From: Metaruminococcus_A sp964607135
GTDB lineage: Bacteria; Bacillota; Clostridia; Oscillospirales; Ruminococcaceae
Reading direction: 5' to 3'
Assembly (NCBI GenBank): GCA_964607135.1
Contig: CAZSIV010000001.1
Coordinates: 62,001 to 126,000 of the forward strand
DNA length: 64,000 nt
In this document: positions 40,816-49,949 of the stretch, one piece after another
Position numbering within the stretch: the first letter of the stretch is position 1
How the letters are laid out: each line of letters begins with the position of its first letter
Position numbers and translations under genes: made by a program
Notes under the pieces: model-generated
Told to the model about the DNA's origin: nothing
Database searches by the model: none
What the model saw: only the letters and a program-made list of their open reading frames with translations

Positions 40816-41940
40816 TTACGAAACCGCTTCCATTGGGATAAGCCCCAAGCGAAGCTGATGCAAAAAGTCGTCGTTCTGACGGGGATGCTGTCTCTGTTCT
40901 TTTTGATGCTGCTGACCTTGGCTACCGTTGTGCCCGTCGTAGAAATTCTGGCGGTTGTCGGCCTGCTCACCTTCCTGCTGGCGCTGAACCTCTACCTGAA
41001 CCGTCTGCTGGCCGTGGTCAGCCAAAATCCCTTGCAGATTCGAAGCGTGCCTTTGCAGTAAGCCCTGAGTGTGAACGCTCTCCGCACTCAAAACCACATG
41101 CACCAGCCCGTCGCTGTTTCGGGATATTTCGACCGTTACACTGCCGAGATATTCAGGCGTCAGTTTGATTTCCACCCTGGACTCGCCGTTTTGTACAGCT
41201 TCCAACAGCTTGTCGCCAACCTGGATTTCGACGCCTTCCGCATCGGGAGTGCTGAATACTTCCTCCGCTTCGGCGACTTTGATCGGAACCGTCTCGACAT
41301 CCCTGAATAAAAGCGTTTCCGCCCCTTCCGGCAGGTCTGCATCCAACAGTTCGGCATCCGGTGCATCCGCATCTTCATGTTGGGACACAACCTTCACCAC
41401 CTCAGGTTTTTCCTGAACCGGTGCGAACTCGTCGGCTTTTCCCTGTGCCTGCACCCTTGCTGCCTGCTGAGGAATCTCAACCGGCTTTTCTACAGCTTGC
41501 CCTGCTTCAACGGTCTCAAGCATCTGATCCGTCGGCCGAAGTTGAGGCTGTGCCTCAATTTGTCCCTCATTGTCGACCTCCGGGACCGCTAACACAGCGG
41601 CCTCCGCCACAGGCGTTATCTCTGCCGCCGTCACCGGCGTCTCCTCCGGGATTACCACCTGGTTCGGCATCAAAGCGACTGCCAATTGAGATGCTGCCAA
41701 CTCCTGTGCGAGGCTGAGATCTTCCTCAGAACCGTCAGCCGCCGGAGCTTTCGCCTCGGGATTCACATCTTTCGGGGGATCGTTTTTCTGCGCATTGCCG
41801 ACGGGATCCTTTTTCTGTTGTAAAAGATCCTTAAAGCTGCCGCCTTCCGAAGCATTCTCCGCTTTCGGCTGCTTGCCGGCTGCCGGAATCTCAAACGCCG
41901 TCTGTACGATGTCCAGAATCATGCCATATGCTTGCTCCAT
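40816..41940 (-). CDS. fliK: Flagellar hook-length control protein FliK
   Basis: Secreted molecular ruler of 374 residues. Long low-complexity N-terminal region rich in Ala, Glu and Pro, then the conserved FliK C-terminal domain: ESRVEIKLTPEYLGSVTVEI, NSDGLVHVVLSAESVHTQGL, and LLQRHASNLQGILADHGQQ. A Gln/Asn/His-rich tail follows (NFYDGHNGSQGQQHQKEQRQ). The domain acts on FlhB to change export specificity. Start 41940 has GGAGGTGAG upstream; earlier in-frame start at 41982 has no site. Confidence 0.92.
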   Translation of the reverse strand: MEQAYGMILDIVQTAFEIPAAGKQPKAENASEGGSFKDLLQQKKDPVGNAQKNDPPKDVNPEAKAPAADGSEEDLSLAQELAASQLAVALMPNQVVIPEETPVTAAEITPVAEAAVLAVPEVDNEGQIEAQPQLRPTDQMLETVEAGQAVEKPVEIPQQAARVQAQGKADEFAPVQEKPEVVKVVSQHEDADAPDAELLDADLPEGAETLLFRDVETVPIKVAEAEEVFSTPDAEGVEIQVGDKLLEAVQNGESRVEIKLTPEYLGSVTVEISRNSDGLVHVVLSAESVHTQGLLQRHASNLQGILADHGQQTVQVEVQRQQEGEQADNRQNFYDGHNGSQGQQHQKEQRQHPRQNDDFLHQLRLGLIPMEAVS

Positions 41941-42011
41941 CTTCTCACCTCCTCTCAGTGGGATTCTATTTCCAAACGGCAAGCCAATGACCTGCCGGTA
42001 TGGACGCTTTT

Positions 42012-42461
42012 TTATGCAGAATGGGTAAATGCCCTGGAATTGCTCACAAATTCTTCGATAGAAGCTTCTTCACTCTTCTGCACAGCCTTTTGATAAAGAT
42101 CCAGCTTTTTTTCTTTGAGCTTTTCTAAAGAGGCGGTCTCTTTTTTTGCCTCGACCACCACGCTGCGTTTCTGCTCTTCGATTTCCCGCAGCTTTTCGAG
42201 CTGTTTGGTTTCCTGCTGGATCTTCGCTTCCATCGCCCGGAGCCGGCTTTCATAGAACAGTGCTTCAGTGATCAGCAGGCCGGTCTTTTTGCTTTCACAA
42301 AACTCTTCGTTATATGTCCGGTAACCGTGCCACGCATCCCGCAGAACTTCCTCCTGCCGATGCACCTCGGCAAGCGCGGCGGCGTGTTCCGCCTGAACCG
42401 ATTCCAGAATCTGCTGTTTATAATCCAAAACCTTGTCCAGTGAAAAGGAAAATTTCTTCAT
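42012..42461 (-). CDS. fliJ: Flagellar export chaperone FliJ
   Basis: A 149-residue coiled-coil protein. FSFSLDKVLDYKQQILESVQ is the FliJ opening and the rest is a continuous Glu/Lys/Ala-rich helix pair, e.g. RAMEAKIQQETKQLEKLREI. FliJ links the FliI ATPase to FlhA. Assigned by its length, coiled-coil nature and the place right after fliI. Confidence 0.9.
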   Translation of the reverse strand: MKKFSFSLDKVLDYKQQILESVQAEHAAALAEVHRQEEVLRDAWHGYRTYNEEFCESKKTGLLITEALFYESRLRAMEAKIQQETKQLEKLREIEEQKRSVVVEAKKETASLEKLKEKKLDLYQKAVQKSEEASIEEFVSNSRAFTHSA

Positions 42462-42482
42462 TCCAACAATTCCTTTGCCCTA

Positions 42483-43790
42483 TTACTTCAGAATTTGGTC
42501 TAATTTTTGGAGCGTCTCCTCATAAGAAAACGCCTCGTCGGTTCCTTGCGTCAAAAAGGCGTTGACCGCGTCGATCTTCGATAAAGCATAATCCAGCTTC
42601 CGATTCGTCCCCGCCTTATAAGCGCCGATAGATACCAGGTCGGCATTTTTTTCGTAAACACTCATGACATCGCGGACCCTCGAAGCCAGCTGCCGGTGCT
42701 CGACCGGCACAATCTCGGTCATCAGACGGGAGATGCTGGCGCCGACGTCGATTGCAGGATAGTGGTTGGCATGTGCAAGCGCACGGGAAAGGACGATATG
42801 TCCGTCGAGGATACCGCGAACCGTATCCGCAATCGGCTCATTCGTATCGTCCCCCTCCACCAGAACCGTATAGACGCCGGTGATTGAGCCCTTATTGAAG
42901 TTGCCGCTGCGCTCTAAGAGCTTCGGCAGTTCAGCATAAATAGAAGGAGTATAGCCTCTCGCCACCGGCGGCTCCCCGATCGCGAGCCCGATTTCGCGCT
43001 GGGCCATGGCGAACCTCGTCAGAGAATCCATCATGAGCAGCACATCGTAGCCCTGATCCCGAAAATACTCCGCGATCCCCGTCGCAACGCTGGGACATTT
43101 CATCCGCAGCATGGCCGGCTGATCGGAGGTGGCAACCACGAGGATCGAGCGCCGCATCCCCTCTTCGCCCAGATCCTTCTGGACAAATTCGAGGACCTCG
43201 CGGCCTCGCTCGCCCACAAGGGCGATTACATTGATATCCGCCTTTACATTCCTGGCGATCATCCCCATCAGCGTGCTTTTTCCCACGCCGGAACCGGCGA
43301 AGATTCCAATACGCTGGCCTTTGCCGATGGTGAGCAGACCGTCGATGGCCTTTACGCCAAACTCCATCCGCTCGCGGATCGGGGGGCGCTGCAAAGGGTT
43401 AATATGTGAACCGACGACACGGTAAGGCGTTCCCTCTTCAAAGGCCCCCTGGCCGTCGATTGGCTGTCCTAAAGCGTTAATAATCCGTCCGCGCAGGTAC
43501 TCGCCTACACGAAGTGTGAGCTGGCTCCCGGTGTTTCGGACAAAATTCCCGGCGGAAATTCCATTCATATTGGAATACGGCATGAGCAGGATGCGGTCGT
43601 TTTTGAAGCCGACCACCTCCGCCGTCACCTGCCGTCCGGATTCGCTGTTGTAGATGCGGCAGATATCACCGATAGCCGCCCGTCCGCCGGAAGCCTCGAT
43701 CGACATTCCAACAATATTTTCAATTTTGCCTGTCAGGCTATAGGTTTCAGCATTATAGACCTGACGAGTCATCTGTTGAAATGCAGACAT
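42483..43790 (-). CDS. fliI: Flagellum-specific ATPase FliI
   Basis: Hexameric ATPase that promotes unfolding and entry of export substrates; related to F1-beta. 435 residues with Walker A GSGVGKSTLMG (about residue 164), GERGREVLEFV, Walker B DVLLMMDSLTRFAMAQ, and the PSIYAELPKLLERSGNF...GSITGVYTVLVEGDD region. N-terminal domain contains IENIVGMSIEASGGRAAIGD. ATG 43790 follows AAGGAG and is 12 bases after the fliH stop. Confidence 0.97.
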   Translation of the reverse strand: MSAFQQMTRQVYNAETYSLTGKIENIVGMSIEASGGRAAIGDICRIYNSESGRQVTAEVVGFKNDRILLMPYSNMNGISAGNFVRNTGSQLTLRVGEYLRGRIINALGQPIDGQGAFEEGTPYRVVGSHINPLQRPPIRERMEFGVKAIDGLLTIGKGQRIGIFAGSGVGKSTLMGMIARNVKADINVIALVGERGREVLEFVQKDLGEEGMRRSILVVATSDQPAMLRMKCPSVATGIAEYFRDQGYDVLLMMDSLTRFAMAQREIGLAIGEPPVARGYTPSIYAELPKLLERSGNFNKGSITGVYTVLVEGDDTNEPIADTVRGILDGHIVLSRALAHANHYPAIDVGASISRLMTEIVPVEHRQLASRVRDVMSVYEKNADLVSIGAYKAGTNRKLDYALSKIDAVNAFLTQGTDEAFSYEETLQKLDQILK

Positions 43791-43801
43791 ACGGTTTCTC
43801 C

Positions 43802-44614
43802 TTAAAAACTGAAATTGATCGTTTCGTTTTCATTCTGATAGGAATCGGACAAAAGGCTGCGAATATTTCCCAGCTGCGTCGAAACGCTGGCATCGATGAT
43901 TTCGTCCGGCATTTCGATGACGCAGGTTCCGGATTCATCATCCGCCATCGGGACGATCCGCACCCTGTCGGAAAGGGCCGAGATGGCCGACGTCAGGGAT
44001 GCGGGGAGTTCTCCCATCCGCTTAATGTCGCTTTCAGCGATATATATATGTACCCACTCTCTGTGCTTATGCTTATCCAAGGCTGTCTGCACCATCCGCC
44101 CTATGATCTCGGTACTGCTCCTCAGGCTGACGCAGATAACCTTTTCGGCGATCGCAATCGCCAGATCCCGCAGATCGTCGAGGTTCTCATCCATCTGCCG
44201 GTCCAGAGCGGCACCGGCCCGGTCCAGAAACCGCTGTACTTCATCCGCCATCTGGGCCGCCTGCTTTTCCCGCTCTCGGGCTCCTTCCTCAAGTGCCTGA
44301 GAGAGGCCGTCGGCATATCCATCCTGGCGGCCGGATTCCCTCGCCTCCTGATAAATGGCCTCCGCTTCTTTCCGCGCCTCTTCCCTCGCCCGCTCCAAAA
44401 GCTCTTCCGCTTCCCGGTGGGCATCCTGCACGATGGCGTCGGCCTGCACATTGGCATAATCGATAAAATTGCCGTCGGATTCCTCGCTTTCATCGGACCG
44501 TTCCGCACCGTCCGGCAGCTCCTGCTCTTCAGGCTCTGCCTCAGCCGAGGTAACCTCTGGAAAAACGTAAGCTTCAGCACTGGAAGAAGAGAAATATTTG
44601 AATATATTAGGCAA
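43802..44614 (-). CDS. fliH: Flagellar assembly protein FliH
   Basis: Stator-like regulator of FliI, 270 residues. The middle is a long charged helix (HREAEELLERAREEARKEAE) and Gly-poor coiled coil, and the C-terminal part has VICVSLRSSTEIIGRMVQTA and the VRIVPMADDESGTCVIEMPD strands seen in FliH/V-ATPase E-like domains. Start is TTG at 44614, overlapping the fliG stop by eight bases, with AAGGA upstream. Gene order fliG-fliH-fliI is canonical. Confidence 0.93.
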   Translation of the reverse strand: MPNIFKYFSSSSAEAYVFPEVTSAEAEPEEQELPDGAERSDESEESDGNFIDYANVQADAIVQDAHREAEELLERAREEARKEAEAIYQEARESGRQDGYADGLSQALEEGAREREKQAAQMADEVQRFLDRAGAALDRQMDENLDDLRDLAIAIAEKVICVSLRSSTEIIGRMVQTALDKHKHREWVHIYIAESDIKRMGELPASLTSAISALSDRVRIVPMADDESGTCVIEMPDEIIDASVSTQLGNIRSLLSDSYQNENETINFSF

Positions 44615-45677
44615 TGATATCGTCCTTTCCGCCCTTCATAATGATAATCTCGTTTCTCTCCTCCAAACCGCGGATGACGTCGACAATCCTCTGCTGTGCA
44701 GCCTCGACGTCTCTCATGCGGACATTTGTCGTAATCTCCAGGTCGTCTCTGATGCTTTCAGCCATACGGCTGGACATATTGGTAAAGAGCTTGTTGGCAA
44801 CCTCGGTATTCGCCGCCTTGAGTGCCAGAACCAGATCCCTGGTGTCGCAATCACGCACAAAGCGCTGAACAGAGCGGTCGTCCATCGTGACGATATCCTC
44901 GAATACAAACATCTTTTTCCGGATCTCGTCCGCCAAATCCTGATTGTGCTCGGCCAAGCCGTCGAAAATATTTTTCTCGCTGGAGCGGTCCAGTTTGTTC
45001 ATGACGCTGGCCACATAATCGATGCCGCCCACCTTGATGTTGCTGCTCGTGGCGATGTTGGAGAACTTTTTGCTCATCTCCGCCTCCACGATTTTGACAG
45101 CAGCGGGGGAGACGCTCTCGATCATCGCCATCCCTTCCACGACCTGGATCTGCTTTTTCTCGTCCAGCTGTGCGACGACACCGGCCGCTTTATCTGCATC
45201 CACATAGGAAAGGACAAGGGCAATCGTCTGAGCCCGTTCGCTCTGCAATGCGGAAAAGAGAGACTTGACGTCCGCCTTGCTCATGAAAGAGAATTCCCGA
45301 TTTTTCAGCGACTTGGTGACCTTGTTCAAAAGATCGTCGGCCGCCTGAGAACCATAGGCCTTTTCGAGAACGATGCGCGCATATTCGAGCCCGCCCTCGG
45401 TGACGGCCTTGTTGGTCATGCACCTCTGGTAATAATCAGTCAAAATCTCTTCCGTCTGCTCGGAATTCAAAAAACCCATCCGCGCCACTTCGACGGTCAG
45501 CTGTTCAACCTCTTCAGGCTCCATATATTTGTAAACCTGCGATGCCTTATCGGCGCCCAGAGCGATGATAACAGCCGCCGCACGCTGCGCATTGGTCATA
45601 TCAGACAAGGACGATTTACGCTGCTGCGCAGGCGCAGGCGCACTTGGCTCAGCCATTGCCACTGCGGCCTCAGCCAT
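44607..45677 (-). CDS. fliG: Flagellar motor switch protein FliG
   Basis: Rotor protein contacting MotA, 356 residues. Opening Ala/Pro/Gln extension, then NAQRAAAVIIALGADKASQV (family start), EEVEQLTVEVARMGF, the middle-domain motif region containing ...ERAQTIALVLSYVDADKAAG and the C-terminal torque helix MFVFEDIVTMDDRSVQRFVR, DCDTRDLVLALKAANTEVAN, FTNMSSRMAESIRDDLEI. Charged residues needed for torque are in place. GGAGG precedes the ATG; it overlaps the end of fliF by eight bases. Confidence 0.97.
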   Translation of the reverse strand: MAEAAVAMAEPSAPAPAQQRKSSLSDMTNAQRAAAVIIALGADKASQVYKYMEPEEVEQLTVEVARMGFLNSEQTEEILTDYYQRCMTNKAVTEGGLEYARIVLEKAYGSQAADDLLNKVTKSLKNREFSFMSKADVKSLFSALQSERAQTIALVLSYVDADKAAGVVAQLDEKKQIQVVEGMAMIESVSPAAVKIVEAEMSKKFSNIATSSNIKVGGIDYVASVMNKLDRSSEKNIFDGLAEHNQDLADEIRKKMFVFEDIVTMDDRSVQRFVRDCDTRDLVLALKAANTEVANKLFTNMSSRMAESIRDDLEITTNVRMRDVEAAQQRIVDVIRGLEERNEIIIMKGGKDDIIA

Positions 45678-47301
45678 CGTTCTCGCCTCCTCTCAGCAAT
45701 GCGCGCACCATCTGCGCCGCGATTTCGGGATTATCATCCGCAAATTTCCGAATATCCTTACGAAGCTCCATATTCCTTTCGCTTTGCAGGCTCATGACAT
45801 CCGCCCCAACCGGCTCGGGCTGGGGAGCGGCATAGGCAGCGGCATAAACCTCTTCCGGCACCCGGAAACTGGCGGCTGCCTTTTTCCTTTTCTTCCGCCC
45901 TCTTCTGCGCAGAAGAAGCAAAACGATAAACAGCAGCAAAAGGAAGGCTGCCGCACCCGCTACAGCATAAATCAGCCAGCTTTCGAGGCTGTCCGGAGTA
46001 ATCGGCGACACCGGGCCGGGTTCTACATAGAACGGCGAATTAAACAGCGAAATCTTATTATCGGTCAGTTCATCGGTGATCCCGGCCGCCCGGGCCACAT
46101 GAAGCCGCAGATTTGCAAGCTCCGCCTGGCTCATCGCCCCGGCAGTGGTGGAGTTGATGCTCACCGAAACCATACAGTCGGTCAGATACCCGGCCGTCCG
46201 CTCCACATGGGTGTCGGTCGTCGAGTTATCGTAATCGATCTGGCCGCTGGTGTGGATTTCTTTTTCATCGCCTCTGATCTGCCCGCCCTCTTCCACGTAG
46301 GTGGGGAGATCCGAATTGGTCGTCGTCCCAACTGTGCCTCCAACCGTGCTGTCGCCCCCGCGGATAATCGAATGATCGTAAATTTTAGAGCCGATGATTC
46401 CCTCCCCTTTTGTGCTGCCGTCGTCAGCCCAATCCGGAAGGTCGACGTCGTGAATGTCCTGAATCGTCCGGTTGACGTCTACGTTACAGGTGATGCCAAC
46501 CTTGACGTTTTCTTCCCCGAAGAGCGGAACCAACACCTGCATTACATTAGTGCGGATGATGTTGTTGTACCGCTGCTCAAGATAAAGCTTCAGATCAGAG
46601 GCATCAATCGAACTGGCATTGCTGTTTCCCTCGGTGTAAAGATTCCCTAAGCTGTCGGAAATCGAAACGGAGCTGATTTCAAGCCCCTGCACCCCGCGCG
46701 CAACCAGTGTGCGGATCGCCTCGGCCTGCTGATCGGTCAGCATCTGCCCGTCGCGCATCGTCACAAAGACGGCCGCGCTGGCGCCCACCCTGTTGGAGCT
46801 GTCCAAAACATAGTTGCTGCCCTCTCCAGGAGAAATGGTGACCGCAGCATCCTTCACGCCGTCAAAACAGCGGACAACTGCTCCCATCCGCTCCTGCAAG
46901 GTCAGCAGGTAAGCGGTGTTGCGCTCCGATTCGGTCGAAAGCGCTCCTACATGGTCATAATATGTAGAATAAGAAAAACCTGTTTTTGGATACCCTTCCA
47001 TCAGCAGTCTGGCTTTTAAAAGGTCTTCTTGTCCTTTCGGCACCAAAATGGTGTCGTTGTTCTCCAGCCGATAGCCCGTCGCGCCCTGATTGTCCAGATA
47101 AGACATGATCGAAGCCGCTTCGTCGCTGCTCAGCCCGGTAAACAAAACCGTATAGGGCTGGCTCATCTGAAAAAACACGATGACGCCGACAAGGGCGACC
47201 AACGCTACCACGATCAGGATACGAACCTTTTTCGGTATCTTCTTCAACAGATTTTTAAGCTTTTCCCAAAATTCTTTCAGCTTTGCCGTAAACTGCTCCA
47301 A
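45670..47301 (-). CDS. fliF: Flagellar MS-ring protein FliF
   Basis: Base of the flagellum, 543 residues with two transmembrane segments: residues about 27-48 (VRILIVVALVALVGVIVFFQ) and near 455-480 (WLIYAVAGAAAFLLLLFIVL). Between them are the YscJ-like domains (VLFTGLSSDEAASIMSYLDN, GYPKTGFSYSTYYDHVGALS, AVVRCFDGVKDAAVTISPGE). The C-terminal tail (ELRKDIRKFADDNPEIAAQM) binds FliG. Start is TTG behind GGGGGTGAT. Overlaps fliG. Confidence 0.97.
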   Translation of the reverse strand: MEQFTAKLKEFWEKLKNLLKKIPKKVRILIVVALVALVGVIVFFQMSQPYTVLFTGLSSDEAASIMSYLDNQGATGYRLENNDTILVPKGQEDLLKARLLMEGYPKTGFSYSTYYDHVGALSTESERNTAYLLTLQERMGAVVRCFDGVKDAAVTISPGEGSNYVLDSSNRVGASAAVFVTMRDGQMLTDQQAEAIRTLVARGVQGLEISSVSISDSLGNLYTEGNSNASSIDASDLKLYLEQRYNNIIRTNVMQVLVPLFGEENVKVGITCNVDVNRTIQDIHDVDLPDWADDGSTKGEGIIGSKIYDHSIIRGGDSTVGGTVGTTTNSDLPTYVEEGGQIRGDEKEIHTSGQIDYDNSTTDTHVERTAGYLTDCMVSVSINSTTAGAMSQAELANLRLHVARAAGITDELTDNKISLFNSPFYVEPGPVSPITPDSLESWLIYAVAGAAAFLLLLFIVLLLLRRRGRKKRKKAAASFRVPEEVYAAAYAAPQPEPVGADVMSLQSERNMELRKDIRKFADDNPEIAAQMVRALLRGGENDG

Positions 47302-47336
47302 ACGCTATCACCCCCGAAATCCTAGGCAAATTTCTG

Positions 47337-47645
47337 CTACAGACTGATACGGGTCAATTCCGAATAAGCGTCGAGCGCTTTGTTTCGCAGCTGCACCAAC
47401 AGGTCGACAGCGACCTGGTATTTCGCAGAGGAGATGGTCAGGAGAGCAGGGTTATCCAGCTCGCCGACCGCCAGCTGATATTCCATCTTTGTTTTTTCCT
47501 GATCCGCCGCAATCACATTGTCAAAGGCAGACTTAAAAATAGAACCAAACGACCCCACGGAGCGGTCAGCTTTCTCCGCCTGCTCGGTCTTATCGCCCGT
47601 GACAATCTGCGCGATCGGCGAAATCTTATCAAGTGGTGAAATCAT
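47337..47645 (-). CDS. fliE: Flagellar hook-basal body protein FliE
   Basis: Small (102-residue) rod adaptor joining the MS ring to the rod. The family pattern is present: SFGSIFKSAFDNVIAADQEK, then NPALLTISSAKYQVAVDLLV and QLRNKALDAYSELTRISL at the end. ATG at 47645 after GGAGG. Between flgC and fliF as in other Firmicutes. Confidence 0.95.
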   Translation of the reverse strand: MISPLDKISPIAQIVTGDKTEQAEKADRSVGSFGSIFKSAFDNVIAADQEKTKMEYQLAVGELDNPALLTISSAKYQVAVDLLVQLRNKALDAYSELTRISL

Positions 47646-47674
47646 AACGAACCTCCTATAGAAACATTTAAGTT

Positions 47675-48136
47675 CTATTTACCGATGTCGAGCCCTCTCA
47701 TAATCACGCTTTTTACCGCATTGAAGACCGTCACATTGGACGAATAGGCCTGTGTGGCGGCCATCGCGTCGGTCACTTCCTTGACCATGTCCACATTTGG
47801 GAGAGAGACATAACCCTCTTCATCCGCATCCGGATGGGTCGGATCATATACCAGCTTAAAATCCGAAGGGTCCTCCGCAATATTCGTCACGCGGACGCCG
47901 CCGACCGGCTCGCCTTTTCTGCTGACCGGCTGTCCTTTCGCCGCGCGCTCCATCGCCTCCCGGAACGAGACATCCCCGGTGTTCGCCTCGAATACCACGA
48001 CCTTGCGGCGATAAGTCCCGCCGTTTTCAGTGCGGGTCGTGCTGGAATTGGTCACGTTTTCAGAAATGATATCCAGCCGCAGCTGCTGCGCCGTCAAACC
48101 GGAGCCGACGATATTCATTGTGTTTAAAAAAGCCAT
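47675..48136 (-). CDS. flgC: Flagellar proximal rod protein FlgC
   Basis: Rod protein of 153 residues: MAFLNTMNIVGSGLTAQQLR, the signature LRLDIISENVTNSSTTRTEN, VYDPTHPDADEEGYVSLPNV (typical FlgC) and VDMVKEVTDAMAATQAYSSN at the C-terminus. Follows flgB by 27 bases. Confidence 0.96.
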   Translation of the reverse strand: MAFLNTMNIVGSGLTAQQLRLDIISENVTNSSTTRTENGGTYRRKVVVFEANTGDVSFREAMERAAKGQPVSRKGEPVGGVRVTNIAEDPSDFKLVYDPTHPDADEEGYVSLPNVDMVKEVTDAMAATQAYSSNVTVFNAVKSVIMRGLDIGK

Positions 48137-48163
48137 CTTCGCTCACCTCTTTAGTTTTACCGC

Positions 48164-48553
48164 TTACTGCCCGCGCACAACCGAGCGCAACGCGGACAGG
48201 TCTCTGGAGATCGCATCCATGACGTACTGGATCTGATAGGAGTTTCTGACAAGCTCCACCATCTGCTCCGTGGCGTTGACGCCGTTGTCGTCCATCCGCG
48301 TCACTTCGTCCGCGTCGACCACGTCGAACTTCGCCTGCTCCAAAACACTGCGCACCTGACGGCGGGGAGCTTTTGAACTGAGCGCGCTTTCAAGCTTTGC
48401 ACGCAGATTTTCCTCAAAGGTCACCACTTTGGTTTTATAATTCGGCGTCTCCGCATTTACAATATTATCAGAGATCGCCGCTTGCTTCGCCCACAAAAAA
48501 TCCATCGATTTTTCCAGCATAAGAACCGAATTGCTCGACAAAAAATCCGTCAT
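48164..48553 (-). CDS. flgB: Flagellar proximal rod protein FlgB
   Basis: First gene of the fla/che operon, 129 residues. VLMLEKSMDFLWAKQAAISD then NIVNAETPNYKTKVVTFEEN gives the FlgB signature, and NGVNATEQMVELVRNSYQIQ the C-terminal helix. Its mRNA leader is about 155 bases (see the promoter at 48718) with two hairpins. Confidence 0.95.
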   Translation of the reverse strand: MTDFLSSNSVLMLEKSMDFLWAKQAAISDNIVNAETPNYKTKVVTFEENLRAKLESALSSKAPRRQVRSVLEQAKFDVVDADEVTRMDDNGVNATEQMVELVRNSYQIQYVMDAISRDLSALRSVVRGQ

Positions 48554-48632
48554 CTTGCTTCGCTCCCTTTCTTAAAAACTTATGATATAAAGCCGCTTTT
48601 CTCGTTCTCAAAGAGCCGTAAATCCGCACGTT

Positions 48633-48669
48633 GCAAACTGTTTGCGGGGACGACAAAAACACTGTCCCC
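48633..48669 (-). promoter_or_regulatory. Structured leader upstream of flgB
   Basis: Two adjacent inverted repeats: GCAAAC-T-GTTTGC (48633-48645) and GGGGAC (48646-48651) pairing GTCCCC (48664-48669). They lie between the promoter and the flgB start and could form mutually adjacent hairpins in the operon mRNA. No known riboswitch consensus was recognised. Confidence 0.45.
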
Positions 48670-48717
48670 ACAAAATTGCAGACAGATTTATAGAATAAAC
48701 GCATCTTAACTCTTGTT

Positions 48718-48746
48718 ATTCTAACTTATTTAATCATAAAATGCAA
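48718..48746 (-). promoter_or_regulatory. Sigma-A promoter of the fla/che operon
   Basis: On the minus strand TTGCAT (48741-48746), 17-base spacer and TAGAAT (48718-48723). This would start the 26-kb operon beginning with flgB. The rest of the gap 48747-48940 is AT-rich with nothing further recognised. Confidence 0.75.
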
Positions 48747-48940
48747 TAGCATTTCCGCACTTTTTAAGATTCAAATTTTACCTGAATCACCCTAATTTTC
48801 TAAAAAACAGAGCCGAAAGACAGGATCAAACAGGGATTTACAGCGCAAATCATCCCCCTGAAATACCAGGCTTCACCTGCCCCATAAAAACAATTTTTTC
48901 GATAAAAAACGATGATTCGCAGAGAGCGAACCGCTATCTG

Positions 48941-48986
48941 AAAATAATGGGATGCCGACCCGGACGGGTCGGCATCCCATTATTTT
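48941..48986 (-). terminator. Perfect 21-base hairpin terminator after the PilZ gene
   Basis: Arms 48941-48961 and 48966-48986 are perfectly complementary (GATGCCGACCC core), loop GGAC. The AAAA/TTTT ends of the stem supply the T run. It separates the ylqG-like/PilZ unit from the fla/che operon. Confidence 0.85.
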
Positions 48987-49008
48987 CTGCAATTGCTTTT
49001 CTGCGCCT

Positions 49009-49638
49009 TTAAGCCCTCTTTCGGCCGCGCTGTTCGATCTGCGCGCTGAACACCGCTTCGCAGACCATTGTCTCTTCCTCGTCGCACATCTCGACGAACT
49101 TTGCGGCGTAAAACGGCAAGTCGCGCTCCGTCGCCCGCTGCCTGAGAATTTCGCACTGGAGGATCAGCGGCTTGGACGTGACGGGAATCACAACCTCGAC
49201 CCTCTCCCCCTTTTCAAAAGGACGGTCGCAGAAAAATGCGATCCCGCCGCCGCTCAGGTCATGCGATTCTATCTTACACCGCCCCGTCCAGCCGCCGTTT
49301 ACAGGATACAGGAAGGTGTCGAAACGAATCGGGACACGAAGGCTCTGCCTCAGGTCCAGCGGGGAATCCCTCCATTTTTTCAGGACGATCACATCACCCT
49401 CATGCCGGACGATGGCTCCAAACAGAGCCGGCGCCTCCTTTGCCGCGCCGATGAGGTGGATTTCCTGATGCTTGAGAACAACCGGGACTTTGTCCTCCGG
49501 AACACGAACCTTGATTTCATCCGAATCCGCGAAGCTCTCCAGCCATCCGTTTGTCAGCGGCACACCCGCACTGTCCGCGAGCAGGTAACTGCCCTCATTT
49601 TTATTTTGATTCATGTTCCAATCCTGTCTCCCTTCCAT
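49009..49638 (-). CDS. PilZ-domain protein (YcgR/flagellar-brake-like)
   Basis: A protein of up to 209 residues with an N-terminal YcgR-N-like part (ADSDEIKVRVPEDKVPVVLK, FGAIVRHEGDVIVLKKWRD) and a C-terminal PilZ domain bearing the cyclic di-GMP motifs RQSLRVPIRF (RxxxR region) and DLSGGGIAF (D/NxSxxG). Such proteins bind cyclic di-GMP and slow or stop flagellar rotation. A 201-residue alternative starts at ATG 49614, which has AGGA seven bases upstream; the ATG at 49638 overlaps the previous stop (TGATG). Last gene of a unit with the FliK-like and FlhB-like genes. Confidence 0.9.
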   Translation of the reverse strand: MEGRQDWNMNQNKNEGSYLLADSAGVPLTNGWLESFADSDEIKVRVPEDKVPVVLKHQEIHLIGAAKEAPALFGAIVRHEGDVIVLKKWRDSPLDLRQSLRVPIRFDTFLYPVNGGWTGRCKIESHDLSGGGIAFFCDRPFEKGERVEVVIPVTSKPLILQCEILRQRATERDLPFYAAKFVEMCDEEETMVCEAVFSAQIEQRGRKRA

Positions 49639-49949
49639 CAGCCGCCGGTTTCTTCCTTGGCTTCCTCTTCTTTTTTAGCGGGATCGAAATGTAAGAAATA
49701 GACATAAATTTCCACGATTGCTTTGTAAAGCTCCCCCGGGATCTCCTGCCCCAGCTCCAGCTGAGACAAAATGGTGGCCAGGGAATTGTCCTCATAAATC
49801 GGGACGCCGTTATCAGCAGCCGTTTCCACAATTTTTTCGGCCAAATACCCCATGCCGGATGCCACTACGACCGGCGCCGCATTGTCGGATCCATATTGCA
49901 GCGCAACAGCGGACTTCATAGCGTCGCGCGCCTTTTTAGACTTTGACAT
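49638..49949 (-). CDS. FlhB C-terminal-domain homologue (YlqH/FlhX-like)
   Basis: A 103-residue soluble protein similar to the part of FlhB after the NPTH cleavage site: AVALQYGSDNAAPVVVASGM, LAEKIVETAADNGVPIYEDN, then LELGQEIPGELYKAIVEIYV. The NPTH motif and membrane domain are missing. B. subtilis has a comparable ylqG-ylqH pair, and such proteins can substitute for the FlhB C-terminal part in some bacteria. Start 49949 has AAAGGAAG upstream and overlaps the preceding gene by 14 bases; an in-frame TTG at 49970 is less likely. May modulate export specificity. Confidence 0.85.
   Translation of the reverse strand: MSKSKKARDAMKSAVALQYGSDNAAPVVVASGMGYLAEKIVETAADNGVPIYEDNSLATILSQLELGQEIPGELYKAIVEIYVYFLHFDPAKKEEEAKEETGG

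Noticed and set aside
44598..45797. Open frame of about 400 codons on the plus strand
   Set aside because: Antisense to fliG and the end of fliF, which are unambiguous.
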